A DNA stretch of 32,700 bases from Vulcanimicrobiota bacterium (lineage in GTDB: Bacteria > Pseudomonadota > Gammaproteobacteria > Xanthomonadales > Rhodanobacteraceae), in NCBI GenBank assembly GCA_903970555.1, contig CAJCJD010000161.1:1-32700 (forward strand). The letters are read 5' to 3'. How positions within the stretch are numbered: position 1 is the first letter of the stretch; every line of letters starts with the position of its first letter. The notes beneath the pieces are model-generated. The model did not search any database and was not told the origin of the DNA. It worked only from the letters and a program-made list of their open reading frames with translations. The position numbers were made by a program, and so were the translations under genes. Of the stretch, positions 15,994-25,278 are shown one piece after another.

Positions 15994-16917
15994 ATGAACC
16001 GCCTCAGCGACATGCAGCTCCTGGTCGATGCGGCCGACCTCAGCAGCCTGTCGGCTGCCGGGCGTCGGGCGGGGCTTTCGCCGGCCGCTGCCAGCGCCTG
16101 TTTGCAACGCATCGAGACCATGCTCGGTGCGCGGCTCTTTGAACGCACGACGCGTCAATTGCGCCTTACCGACGAGGGACGCATCTACATTGCGTCTTGT
16201 CGCGCCGCTATCGAGACCATGAGGGAAGCCGAGCAAGCGGTTCGCAGCGGCACCGACGGCGTAAGCGGAACGCTGCGTGTATCGGCACCTTCCGATCTGG
16301 GGCGCAACGTGCTGGTCTACATCCTCGACAATTTCATGGATCAGCACCCCGATGTGCGCATTGTGCTAACGCTGTCGGATTCGCTCTCGCGTTTCGTGCC
16401 GGACGACATCGACGTTGCCATCCGCGTCGGTCCATTGGAGAACAGCGATCTTGTCGCGCGTCATCTTGCTGATAGCTGGCGTGTGGTCTGCGCTTCGCCA
16501 ACGTGCGTTACGACTCATGGAATGCCAAAGAACCCTGAGGATCTGATCGAATTGCCGACACTGGTATTGACTACAAATGCTGGGCCACGCAATGAATGGC
16601 GTCTCGGGGAAGCAGTCGTGCGGGTTCGGCGCTATCACGAGTGCACCGACAGCGAAGTCATACGCAATTGGGCTGTTCTCGGTCGCGGCTTCGCATACCG
16701 GCAACTTTGGGCAGTGGCGGCGGATGTGCGGGAAGGTCGCTTGATGCTGATCAACGCACCAGCATGGTCAGCCCCAACGCCCATCCATGCTATGTATCAC
16801 CCGAACGTCTTTCAGCCACCGCGTGTACGTCGATTCGTCGATTTTCTGCACGCTGAGTTGGCGCGGCGACTTCCGTCAAATGCTGAGGATGCAGCGGCGT
16901 TTCTATCAGTAACGTGA
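15994..16917 (+). CDS. LysR family transcriptional regulator
   Basis: A 307-residue LysR protein with an N-terminal helix-turn-helix (LSAAGRRAGLSPAAASACLQRIE), the linker LTDEGRIYIASCRAA, and a C-terminal substrate-binding domain of the usual two-lobed kind. Visible landmarks are SGTLRVSAPSDLGR, FVPDDIDVAIRVGPL and the FxYRxLW region near 230. It is divergent from the lipocalin-like gene at 141 bp, the standard LysR arrangement, and should autoregulate through the palindrome at 15935. The inducer cannot be read from sequence. Confidence 0.95.
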   Translation: MNRLSDMQLLVDAADLSSLSAAGRRAGLSPAAASACLQRIETMLGARLFERTTRQLRLTDEGRIYIASCRAAIETMREAEQAVRSGTDGVSGTLRVSAPSDLGRNVLVYILDNFMDQHPDVRIVLTLSDSLSRFVPDDIDVAIRVGPLENSDLVARHLADSWRVVCASPTCVTTHGMPKNPEDLIELPTLVLTTNAGPRNEWRLGEAVVRVRRYHECTDSEVIRNWAVLGRGFAYRQLWAVAADVREGRLMLINAPAWSAPTPIHAMYHPNVFQPPRVRRFVDFLHAELARRLPSNAEDAAAFLSVT

Positions 16918-16998
16918 TCAGGCCGACTGGGTCGGTGTGCGCTTCCGGCCCAAAACAGACATTGCAAGTGCAATGCTAAGGACTCAAGGGGATTGAAT

Positions 16999-17460
16999 AT
17001 GCCAAGACGGTTGCTTCGCTTAGCCTTTTGCTTGTCACCATTCGCGTTGGCCAATGTGGCAGTCGCCCAAGCTCCCTTTTGTTTCGTGGAACACGTAACT
17101 CAGGTGGGGCGGGACGTTGAACTGCATTTCGTGCCGGAGAACGGTCTCTTCGTACGAATCGGGAAGGTGGCCCAAGGAGTTGCGCCAACAGATCGCATAT
17201 ATCAGCAGTTGGGTAGCCAGATGCACCGAGTGTTTCCGGACAAGGCACAACCGGAATCGGCTATATCTCAGCTCATTCTTTCCGATGGCGATGAGGCTTC
17301 TGTGGGCGGCGAGCCGCACAGCAGTTGCACCATACGACTAGCCAACGAAGGCAAGGTTTTTGGGGTAATGATGAAAGCCACTGTGAGTATGGACGGAATA
17401 CCACCTCAGGTTACTTCGCAATTTCTTCCCCTCCGAAAACGTGAGAGCGCCACGCAATAA
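16999..17460 (+). CDS. Exported hypothetical protein, 153 aa
   Basis: No family is recognised. The product starts with a signal peptide (RLLRLAFCLSPFALANVAVA, cleavage near residue 24) and continues with a mature domain rich in beta strands (RDVELHFVPENGLFVRIGK) and three cysteines, two early (CFVEH) and one in SSCTIRLANEG. AGGGG lies eight bases before ATG 16999. It is followed 70 bp later by the LprI-type gene, so the two could be co-transcribed; both are exported. Confidence 0.78.
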   Translation: MPRRLLRLAFCLSPFALANVAVAQAPFCFVEHVTQVGRDVELHFVPENGLFVRIGKVAQGVAPTDRIYQQLGSQMHRVFPDKAQPESAISQLILSDGDEASVGGEPHSSCTIRLANEGKVFGVMMKATVSMDGIPPQVTSQFLPLRKRESATQ

Positions 17461-17530
17461 TGGGGCTGAGGGCGGGTCGCAGAATGTCCAATTTTGACCC
17501 GAGGCGGACCTTATGCAAGAAGGGGAACTG

Positions 17531-17914
17531 ATGAAACGTGTATTTATCGCTCTGCTGGCGAGCATGGTACGTATGGCTTCTGCGCTGGACTGTCAGCATC
17601 CGAGCAGCACACCTGAAAATATCCAGTGCGCGTCTCTAGCGCTCGCGGATGCGGACGCTAAGCTCAATGAAGCTTATGATCGATCGCTAGCTTTGTTTTC
17701 CGGTCAAGACGAGGATCGTTGGTATCCGGCTTCGACAAAAGAGCACCTGATTGCCGCTGAAAGGGAATGGATCAAGTATCGGGACGAGAACTGCGCCGCC
17801 ATCTCCTGGAACTATAAGTCGGGTTCCCTTCGGACAGAAATGGAATTGAGCTTTCGAAGGGAGCTCACGGAGCAGCGCATAAAGTCTTTGGAGCTTTTCT
17901 CTGGCCCGGGCTAA
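17531..17914 (+). CDS. LprI/DUF1311 family exported protein (putative lysozyme inhibitor)
   Basis: The 127-residue product has a short signal peptide (cleavage near SALD, residue 18) and the DUF1311 pattern: DCQHPSSTPENIQCASLAL, ADADAKLNEAYDRSL and AEREWIKYRDENCA. The cysteines would form disulfides. LprI of Mycobacterium is reported to inhibit lysozyme; most members are uncharacterised. With MliC at 3988, the region would carry two lysozyme-related exported proteins, although they are 13 kb apart. AGGGG lies five bases before ATG 17531. Confidence 0.87.
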   Translation: MKRVFIALLASMVRMASALDCQHPSSTPENIQCASLALADADAKLNEAYDRSLALFSGQDEDRWYPASTKEHLIAAEREWIKYRDENCAAISWNYKSGSLRTEMELSFRRELTEQRIKSLELFSGPG

Positions 17915-18145
17915 TGAAGATCCTGATGTCTGCTTCCGACCGAGGCTGTGTGAAAACGCAAAGCCACTCGTGCACATGTGCCACGTACGCGAATTTTCGG
18001 CTGTTCATTGGATACGAGCAGCCAAGAATCGAATCTAGGCGCGCCATTTTGAGCAATATTTAATCAGCACAAAATGCAGTTTTGCGTTTTCACACATCCT
18101 CGATCCAAAACGGACACGCAAGAGTAGAAAGGGAATTCATGTTTC

Positions 18146-18688
18146 TTGTGTCTGACAACGCGCATTCAACAGGATCTGGTCGACGGCGTGAAGCGGGCCG
18201 AAGCGCAACGCTACGGCGGCTCCAAGCGCGTTTGCGTCTTTGGCGCCAGTTTCGGCGGCTATTCGGCGATGATGACGGTGATCCGTGCGCCAGGCCTGTT
18301 CAAGTGCGCGATCGGCGAGGCGGGCATCTACGATCTAGCCGTGATATACGACAAGGGCGACATCAAAGATCGTAAGTCCGGAAGAAATTACCTGGAGCAA
18401 GCCATTGGCAAGGATCCTTCCAAACTTGCGGACAATTCACCCGACAAGCTTGCCGACAAGATCGACGTGCCCGTGCTATTAATTCACGGCGAGGCAGACG
18501 AACGCGCCCCCTTCGCGCAGGCCAATGCGATGCGCGCCGCACTGGAGGCTGCGCACAAGCCGTACGAATGGCTGACCAAACCAAACGAAGGACACGGCTT
18601 CTACAAGGAAGAGAATCTCGTAGACATGTACAACCACATGCAGGGCTTTCTCGAAAAGAACATCGGGCCTGGCGTTCAAGCGAACTAA
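18146..18688 (+). pseudogene. 5'-truncated prolyl oligopeptidase (S9) family fragment
   Basis: The remaining 180 codons match the C-terminal catalytic half of an S9 peptidase: nucleophile GASFGGYSA, charge-relay aspartate in HGEADERAP and histidine in NEGHGFY. S9 acyl-aminoacyl peptidases are normally about 650 aa with an N-terminal beta-propeller, and that part is missing. The start region (TTG 18146 and the words before QQDLVDGV) does not resemble the family, so the break is near 18165. The short non-coding stretch before it (17915-18145) holds no replacement promoter or propeller. It is almost certainly non-functional, although all three catalytic residues remain. Confidence 0.85.
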
Positions 18689-18775
18689 CGGTCTGAAACG
18701 ATTCCTTAAGCTTTTAAGCGCAGATGTATAACCGGACATGGACGTCCGTCTAATGAGTAATTAGAGCCCCCCAAC

Positions 18776-19222
18776 ATGCCAGCCAATGCAAACCGCGGCG
18801 AGTACGAGATTTCCACCGATCGCCAGCGCATCGATATCGCAGTCGTCCACGCGTTTCTTACGCAAAGTTATTGGTCGCCGGGTATTCCGCGCAAAGTTGT
18901 AGAGCGCGCCATCGCAAACTCGCTCTGTTTTGGCGTGTACGTCGGGGCGCAACAAGCAGGCTTTGCTCGTGTGGTCACCGATAAGGCAACGTTCGCGTAT
19001 CTCGCAGATGTCTTCATCCTTGACTCGCACCGAGGCAAGGGCCTGTCAAAGTGGCTTATGGAGTTCATCATGGGCCATGAAGAATTGCAGGGGCTCAGGC
19101 GATTCTTGCTGGCTACCAAAGACGCGCACGGCCTGTACGCTCAGTTTGGTTTCGAAGCGTTGGCTAACCCGTCGCTCATCATGGAAAGTCTCAAGCCCGA
19201 CGTTTATCGGCAATCGCTCTAA
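18776..19222 (+). CDS. GNAT family N-acetyltransferase
   Basis: The 148-residue product has the GNAT layout: an N-terminal helical part (IDIAVVHAFLTQSYWSPGIP), a strand with FARVVTDKATFAYLADVFIL and the acetyl-CoA motif HRGKGLSKWLMEFIM, then LRRFLLATKDAHGLYAQFGF. This matches the family of small-molecule or peptide acetyltransferases that use the H-R-G-K-G P-loop. The substrate is not known. ATG 18776 lacks a strong ribosome site. A bulged inverted repeat (19231-19270, CGAGAGGGCT with AGCCTCTCG) follows the gene and may end transcription. Confidence 0.92.
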   Translation: MPANANRGEYEISTDRQRIDIAVVHAFLTQSYWSPGIPRKVVERAIANSLCFGVYVGAQQAGFARVVTDKATFAYLADVFILDSHRGKGLSKWLMEFIMGHEELQGLRRFLLATKDAHGLYAQFGFEALANPSLIMESLKPDVYRQSL

Positions 19223-19377
19223 TCTTTCCATCGAGAGGGCTTGCCTCGGCGATCTCGGTCGAGCCTCTCGTATCAAACGTTCAACGGGTGTTTTCGATCC
19301 TAAGCGAACATCGTCGCAAACAACCATTGCGCGTCAAGAATGGGTGTTTCTGCTAGCTGCGAGATACGCATCAAGAT

Positions 19378-20016
19378 TTAGCTGGCGCCGGCATCTTGCA
19401 GGACATTCATGCCCTTGATGACGCCTGGGCGCTCGGCAAGTTTCGTCATCCAGCGATCCATCGAAGGGCGTCTGGCGCGAGCATCGTTGAGCGAGTTTGG
19501 ATTGTTGATGATCGCGGCAACGACCCAGGGATAGATCGCAATGTCGGCAATGCTGTAGTCGTCGCTGCCTACGTAAGCCGATTGCGACAGGCGGCGTTCC
19601 AGCACGTCAAGAAGGCGATTGGACTCGGTGAGATAGCGATCGATGGCGAGCGGAATGCGCTCCTTCGCGCGGTTCGCGAAAAATCCCAGTTGTCCGAACA
19701 TTGGCCCTATGCCGCCTACTTGCCAGTTCAGCCACTGCAAGGTGGTGTAGCGCGTTGGGCCGCTCATAGGCAGTAGCTTTCCCGTCTTCTCGGCCAGGTA
19801 TTGAAGAATCGCGCCGCTCTCGAAAAGCGTCATGCCATTCTCCTTGTCAACCATGCCCGGGATCTTGCTGTTGGGCGATATGGCTACGAATGCAGGCAGA
19901 AACTGTTCGTCATGGCTGATGTCCACAGGATGCACCACGTAGTGGAGTTGTAGTTCCTCCAGCGCGATGGCGGGCTTTCGGCCGTTGGGTGTTTTCCAGG
20001 TGTAGAGATCGATCAT
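19378..20016 (-). CDS. Glutathione S-transferase family protein (YfcG/Ure2-like)
   Basis: The 212-residue product has the thioredoxin-like N-terminal domain with YTWKTPNGRKPAIALEELQ, the proline motif SPNSKIPGMVD and FESGAILQYLAEKTG, followed by an all-helical C-terminal domain (IADIAIYPWVVAAI). TPNGRK is typical of the YfcG/Ure2-like nu-class enzymes, which reduce disulfides and peroxides with glutathione. The start at 20016 has GAGG five bases upstream. The LysR gene lies upstream on the same strand with a 137-bp gap, so co-regulation is possible. Confidence 0.93.
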   Translation of the reverse strand: MIDLYTWKTPNGRKPAIALEELQLHYVVHPVDISHDEQFLPAFVAISPNSKIPGMVDKENGMTLFESGAILQYLAEKTGKLLPMSGPTRYTTLQWLNWQVGGIGPMFGQLGFFANRAKERIPLAIDRYLTESNRLLDVLERRLSQSAYVGSDDYSIADIAIYPWVVAAIINNPNSLNDARARRPSMDRWMTKLAERPGVIKGMNVLQDAGAS

Positions 20017-20153
20017 GGCGTCCTCGACGAACAGTAGTTGTAGCAACAGGCAATAGTAGGGATTGCCAAGCCGCGCATAAATCCAGCGTGAAGTACTTCA
20101 GTTGATACCCGGCGTAACAAGTTGTGCGTACATTCGCGCAGCTCCCGCCAAGC

Positions 20154-21062
20154 TCAAGCCACTTTTTGCAGCAGAAAATCGATGAGGCTGCGCACGCGCA
20201 ACGGCACGTGGCGGTTGTGCGGGTACAGCAGGCTGAAAGGTCGCGATCGGCCGCCGAACGCTTGCAGCACGGTTATCAGGCGCCCCTCGCGCAAGTCTTC
20301 TTCAACGATGAAGCGATATGTTTGGAATAGCCCGGCACCATGGCGCGCGAGCGTGACGCCGCCTAGTACGTCCTCCGATAGCACATAACCACCGTCGCCT
20401 GCGACCTCGATCTCCTTGCCCTGATCGTGAAAGAGCCAGGGAATTCGACGGCCGCTGCTGGGAAGGTCGAACTGGATGCACTCATGCTGGCCGAGATCTT
20501 CCAGCGTCGTTGGCGTGCCTCGTCGAGCCAGGTATTCGTGCGTGGCTACGACGACGAGTTCTGCGTCTTCAAGATGGCGAACGATCAGGGTGGAATCGGC
20601 GGGGGCGCGAACGCGAATGGCGAGGTCAAAGCCTTCGTCGGAAAAATCGACGTTGCGGTTGCTTACGTGGATGTCCAACTGCACTTCCGGATGGCGCTCT
20701 CGAAACTCCGGTAGCAACGGCAATAGTCGGTAGTGCGCGTAGGTGGTTGGCACGCTGATGCGCAGCGTGCCAACAGGTCGAAGTTGCTGGCCTGTGGCCA
20801 TGCGCTCCGCCTCGATGAGCTGGGTTAGCGCTTGCCGGCATTCTTCGAAGTAGGCACGCCCCACATCGGTGAGGCGAATCTGACGTGTGGTTCGAACGAA
20901 CAGGCGAACGCCCATGCGTTCCTCCAGGCGTGCCACCGAGCGACTGACGGCGGCGGGCGTCACGCCAGCGGCAGAGGCAGCCGCGGTGAAACTGCCAAGC
21001 TCTCCTGCCAGGCAGAACAGCTCGATGCTCCCGAGAAGCACGTCATCAAATTGGCGACGCAT
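20154..21062 (-). CDS. LysR family transcriptional regulator
   Basis: A 302-residue LysR protein with the helix-turn-helix SFTAAASAAGVTPAAVSRS, the conserved RLEERMGVRLFVRTTRQIRLTD block and a two-lobed effector domain (VGTLRISVPTTYAHYRLLPL, NVDFSDEGFDLAIRVRAP, FQTYRFIVEEDLREGRL). This resembles the group near CrgA/AaeR. It is divergent from the DsbA-like gene at 21287, separated by 224 bp with a 10-bp inverted repeat (21154-21202), and could control that gene and the following SnoaL-like one. The GST gene at 19378 is also a possible target. Confidence 0.95.
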   Translation of the reverse strand: MRRQFDDVLLGSIELFCLAGELGSFTAAASAAGVTPAAVSRSVARLEERMGVRLFVRTTRQIRLTDVGRAYFEECRQALTQLIEAERMATGQQLRPVGTLRISVPTTYAHYRLLPLLPEFRERHPEVQLDIHVSNRNVDFSDEGFDLAIRVRAPADSTLIVRHLEDAELVVVATHEYLARRGTPTTLEDLGQHECIQFDLPSSGRRIPWLFHDQGKEIEVAGDGGYVLSEDVLGGVTLARHGAGLFQTYRFIVEEDLREGRLITVLQAFGGRSRPFSLLYPHNRHVPLRVRSLIDFLLQKVA

Positions 21063-21153
21063 GATTCGTTACGCCACGTATCAACTGAAGTGCATTGAAC
21101 CATATTTATCGCGTCAGGACGCAGGAATACAGTGCGCCTCGAGTTCAATTGAT

Positions 21154-21202
21154 GCGTGATGGCAATGGGTGAACGCTCGTCCACTGGCAGGTGCCATCAC
21201 GC
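21154..21202. promoter_or_regulatory. 10-bp perfect inverted repeat upstream of the DsbA-like gene
   Basis: GCGTGATGGC (21154-21163) and its exact complement GCCATCACGC (21193-21202) are separated by 29 bp. It lies in the LysR-to-DsbA divergent region, 84 bp before the DsbA-like start. It may be an operator or a leader hairpin. Confidence 0.4.
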
Positions 21203-21286
21203 GACAGGATCTACGCCAATCATCCCACCACCCCTGGCATCCACCTGAAGCCGAGGATGGTCGAGACGCTATTCGAGGAAATGAGC

Positions 21287-21949
21287 ATGAAACTTGTTTT
21301 GGTCGCCGATCCCATGTGTTCCTGGTGCTACGGCTTCGGTAAAGAAGTCACCGAGCTTCGCGAAGCCGTTCCCGGGCTTGCGTTGGAAGTGGTGGTGGGC
21401 GGTCTTCGCCCAGACGAAACGGCCGTGATGCCGAGGCACCAGCGCGTCGCGCGCCTTGAGCATTGGTCCCGCGTTGAAGCGGCGAGCGGGCTACCGTTCA
21501 ATCGCGATGCGTTCATCGCCAACGACAACCTGGTTTACAACACCGAACCGGCATGTCGTGCCGTAGTCACCGCCCGACGACTGGCTCCCGCAGTTGACCA
21601 GCTTGCCGTGCTTCGCGCCATCCAGCGCGCTTTCTATGTCGACGGACGAGACATCACGAAGGGCGCCGTGCTGGCTGATGTTGCCGCGAGTGCATTGTCC
21701 GAACTGGGCTTTGCGACGACGCCGGATGATTTCCTCAAGGCTTGGCAGTCGTCCGAAGCGATGGACGAAACGCGTGGCGATTTCTTGCGTGCGCGTCACT
21801 GGGGCATCTCCAGTTTCCCTTCGTTGTTGCTCGAAGACGGAGAAAAGCTTTACAGCGTCGCTCCTGGCTACATTGATGCGAAGCAGCTCATCTCTCGCGT
21901 ACGCACGGTCGCTGGGTCGCGCGTAGAAGTGACGACGACAGCAGGCTAA
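21287..21949 (+). CDS. DsbA family (FrnE-like) thiol oxidoreductase
   Basis: The 220-residue cytoplasmic-type protein starts with strand KLVLVADPMCSWCYGFG, whose CSWC motif (Cys11 and Cys14) is the thiol pair. The helical insertion of the DsbA fold and the cis-proline region SSFPSLLLEDGEK follow. No signal peptide is present, so it resembles FrnE-type oxidoreductases, not periplasmic DsbA. Start choice: ATG 21287 follows AGGA at about seven bases; ATG 21281 and GTG 21191 are alternatives. It is followed 4 bp later by a SnoaL-like gene and is likely in one operon with it. A LysR regulator is divergent upstream. Confidence 0.9.
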   Translation: MKLVLVADPMCSWCYGFGKEVTELREAVPGLALEVVVGGLRPDETAVMPRHQRVARLEHWSRVEAASGLPFNRDAFIANDNLVYNTEPACRAVVTARRLAPAVDQLAVLRAIQRAFYVDGRDITKGAVLADVAASALSELGFATTPDDFLKAWQSSEAMDETRGDFLRARHWGISSFPSLLLEDGEKLYSVAPGYIDAKQLISRVRTVAGSRVEVTTTAG

Positions 21950-21953
21950 GCCC

Positions 21954-22316
21954 ATGAATGACCATCAACCCGTACTTGATCTGGTGAACAAGTACCTGCG
22001 CAGTGTGTATGACGGCGACACGCAAGCACTTCGCGAGGTGTTTCACCCCAATGCTCGCGTCGAAGACATGGTCACCGGAGTTTTTCGCTCGCGTCCCGTC
22101 GAGCAGTACATCGAAGGTGTTGGTTCGCGCCAGAGTCCCTCGGCAGCCGGCGAGGCGTTCACCATGACGCCACTCGCCATCGAAGTGCTCGGCGACGTGG
22201 CGACGGTCACGGCAGAGTTGCACTTCCTCGGCAACCACTACTACAACGTGCTTTCAGTGCTGCGTTGTGATGGACGCTGGCTCATCACGCACAAGCTCTT
22301 TGGTTCAGCAGCCTGA
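21954..22316 (+). CDS. SnoaL-like/lumazine-binding-type NTF2 superfamily protein
   Basis: The 120-residue product has the fold's helix (PVLDLVNKYLRSVYDGD), the conserved EVFHPNARVEDM, GVFRSRPVEQYIEGV and the terminal strands ATVTAELHFLGNHYYNVLSV and DGRWLITHKLFGS. It best fits the Lumazine_bd_2 group. It starts four bases after the DsbA-like stop codon, so the two are probably co-transcribed. Function is unknown; it is one of three NTF2-superfamily genes in the window. Confidence 0.9.
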   Translation: MNDHQPVLDLVNKYLRSVYDGDTQALREVFHPNARVEDMVTGVFRSRPVEQYIEGVGSRQSPSAAGEAFTMTPLAIEVLGDVATVTAELHFLGNHYYNVLSVLRCDGRWLITHKLFGSAA

Positions 22317-22337
22317 TGGCGCGATGCTGATTCCGGC

Positions 22338-22646
22338 TCAGTAATAGGGTGGAATCGGCCCAAGCTGCGGCGTCATGCGGTCGCGCAAATCGAACATCAC
22401 TTCGTCGACATAACACCAGCCCCAGCCCTCCGGCGGATCGTAGCCTTCGATGATCGGATGCTCGGTGTGATGAAAATGCTTAGTCGCGTGTCGGTTCGGC
22501 GAATCATCGCAGCAACCGACGTGTCCGCAGGTTCGACAGATGCGCAAATGTACCCAGGTATCGTTCGACTTTAGGCATTCCTCGCAACCGCGTGCACTTG
22601 GCGTAACGTCTTGGATTGAAGCGAGATGACTGCAATGGCTGTTCAT
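22338..22646 (-). CDS. UBP-type zinc finger protein
   Basis: The 102-residue product is a UBP-type zinc finger: CSHLASIQDVTPSARGCEEC, WVHLRICRTCGHVGCCDDSP, RHATKHFHHTEHPII and EGWGWCYVDEVMFDL follow the Cys/His zinc pattern, with about eight ligands expected. In eukaryotes the domain binds the ubiquitin C-terminus. Bacterial stand-alone forms are common and have no known role. ATG 22646 is preceded by GGGGAT. It stands alone, between the SnoaL-like gene and the aldo-keto reductase. Confidence 0.9.
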   Translation of the reverse strand: MNSHCSHLASIQDVTPSARGCEECLKSNDTWVHLRICRTCGHVGCCDDSPNRHATKHFHHTEHPIIEGYDPPEGWGWCYVDEVMFDLRDRMTPQLGPIPPYY

Positions 22647-22799
22647 CGGGTATCCCCAGCGGATGGGAGGGTGTGCCTCCATAATAAGCCGATCCGGGGA
22701 TTCTATTGCCTGCTAAGTAGAGGCATTCATCGCATAACTACCGCTTTCACCGAATCGAATCAGTCGACCACCCTCGCTACGGTTTAGCGGACAGATTGG

Positions 22800-23894
<1,095 letters not shown>

Positions 23895-23938
23895 TTAGCG
23901 CTTTATGCGGGCATGGTAGGCTGATGTAGAAAGCTCAA

Positions 23939-23955
23939 CAATAACCGTGATATTG
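23939..23955. promoter_or_regulatory. Possible LysR site in the aldo-keto reductase/LysR intergenic region
   Basis: CAATA (23939-23943) and TATTG (23951-23955) form a short inverted repeat with a 7-bp centre. It sits 27 bp upstream of the LysR start, in the divergent region. The arms are short, so this is weak support. Confidence 0.25.
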
Positions 23956-23981
23956 CACAACCTATTGAGGAAAAGTCATCT

Positions 23982-24887
23982 ATGAGACGCGTGGGCCTCT
24001 CCGAACTCACGGCCTTCGTCACCATTGCAGAACACCGAAGCTTTCGTGCCGCTGCCCGTCAGCTGGGTGTTTCGCCTTCCGCATTGAGCCATGCGATCCG
24101 AAATCTCGAGGCGAGGTTGGATGCCCGGTTGTTCAACCGGACGACGAGGTCGGTGGGCCTAACCGAAGTGGGTGACAAGCTCTTGCGGCGCGTGCAGCCT
24201 GCTATGGCAGATCTCGATGATGCCGTTAGCGAAGTGGGGGAAGATCGCGATCGCCCTTCGGGCTTAATACGGATAAGTGCCGCAGAATCCGGAGCGAAAC
24301 CACTCATCCAGCATGTTCTTCCGGCGTTTCTCGCCACCTATCCCGATATCCACGTCGAAATTGTCGTGGATACACGACTGGTGGATATTGTGGCCGATGG
24401 TTTCGATGCTGGCATACGGCTCTTTGATGACGTGCCGCGCGACATGATCGCCATTCGGTTTGGACCGGACGTACGATTTGTTGCTGTCGCATCGCCCGCC
24501 TATCTCTCGCAGAGCGGTGCGCCGAAGACTCCGCAAGACTTACAGCAGCATCGATGCATACGCTTTCGATTTCTCAGCGGCGCACTCTACCGATGGAATT
24601 TTGAACGTCACGGTACGAGCGCCGATATGGATGTCGACGGCCCGATGACGCTTGGCAATACAAACCTTATGGTCGATGCAGCCCTAGCTGGTATCGGCAT
24701 TGTCTGGTTGCCGGATTACCAGGTTGCCGAGCATCTAACGTCAGGCCGACTCATCGATCTACTAAAAGAGTGGAGTCCTTCTATCCCGGGAGGATGTCTC
24801 TACTATCCGGCCAACCGTCACCCTCCAGTCGCGCTCAGGCTATTTACCCAAGCTGTCCGCGAGTGGGTGAGCAAGCAAGCGGTATAA
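23982..24887 (+). CDS. LysR family transcriptional regulator
   Basis: A 301-residue LysR protein with helix-turn-helix SFRAAARQLGVSPSALSHAIRN, the RLDARLFNRTTRSVGLTEVGD block and an effector domain (GLIRISAAESGAKPLIQHVL, VDIVADGFDAGIRLFDD, GIGIVWLPDYQVAEHLTSGRL). GAGGAAAA precedes ATG 23982. It is divergent from the aldo/keto reductase gene and probably regulates it in response to an electrophile or aldehyde-like signal, by analogy with other LysR/AKR pairs. The inducer is unknown. Confidence 0.95.
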   Translation: MRRVGLSELTAFVTIAEHRSFRAAARQLGVSPSALSHAIRNLEARLDARLFNRTTRSVGLTEVGDKLLRRVQPAMADLDDAVSEVGEDRDRPSGLIRISAAESGAKPLIQHVLPAFLATYPDIHVEIVVDTRLVDIVADGFDAGIRLFDDVPRDMIAIRFGPDVRFVAVASPAYLSQSGAPKTPQDLQQHRCIRFRFLSGALYRWNFERHGTSADMDVDGPMTLGNTNLMVDAALAGIGIVWLPDYQVAEHLTSGRLIDLLKEWSPSIPGGCLYYPANRHPPVALRLFTQAVREWVSKQAV

Positions 24888-25278
24888 CGGCAATGCCGAG
24901 CATCTGATTTTAGTACCCATAGTGACGTGCGCTTTCGACCCACATTCGTGGCGCACTATCGATGATCGATCCCGACACGTGCGGCAAGTTCTTGCTTCGC
25001 CGCTTTGATCGCGGCGGCAACCCTAGTTTTACCGTCTAGTTCGGGGCTGATCTTGTTGGCGCTCTTGCGGCTGTAGCCTGCGCATATCGCCGCGTGATTT
25101 TGTGTTCACGAGTTCGCATTGAGATAGCTGTGATGGTGCGGCTGTTGGCAACGGAAGTGGCTTGTATTCTGTGAAGTTGATAAGTGAGCCTGTTGTGCCT
25201 ACAGCCGGTTCGATGCAGTAGGAGCAAGTCGAACCGGCAAGGCAGTGCGTAAGGCGGTGACCGTGTCTACGGCAATCT
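24888..25278. other. Intergenic interval with phage relic
   Basis: Apart from the terminase-like fragment, this 391-bp gap between the LysR and SDR genes holds no supported gene. No attachment-site repeat or tRNA was seen in it. Confidence 0.5.
24956..25105 (-). pseudogene. Decayed phage terminase small subunit fragment
   Basis: Reading the minus strand, about 48 codons between an in-frame TGA (25106-25108) and a TAG (24956-24958) give HAAICAGYSRKSANKISPEL, then DGKTRVAAAIKAAKQELA and ARVGI. This matches the core of phage terminase small subunits, where TQAAIRAGYS-KTA is followed by a strand and an AAI helix. There is no start codon or ribosome site, and upstream same-frame text (YLNANS) may be the remainder across the stop. 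It is a relic of a lost prophage. Its nearest phage-like neighbour in the window is the tail-sheath gene at the right edge, 7 kb away. Confidence 0.6.
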
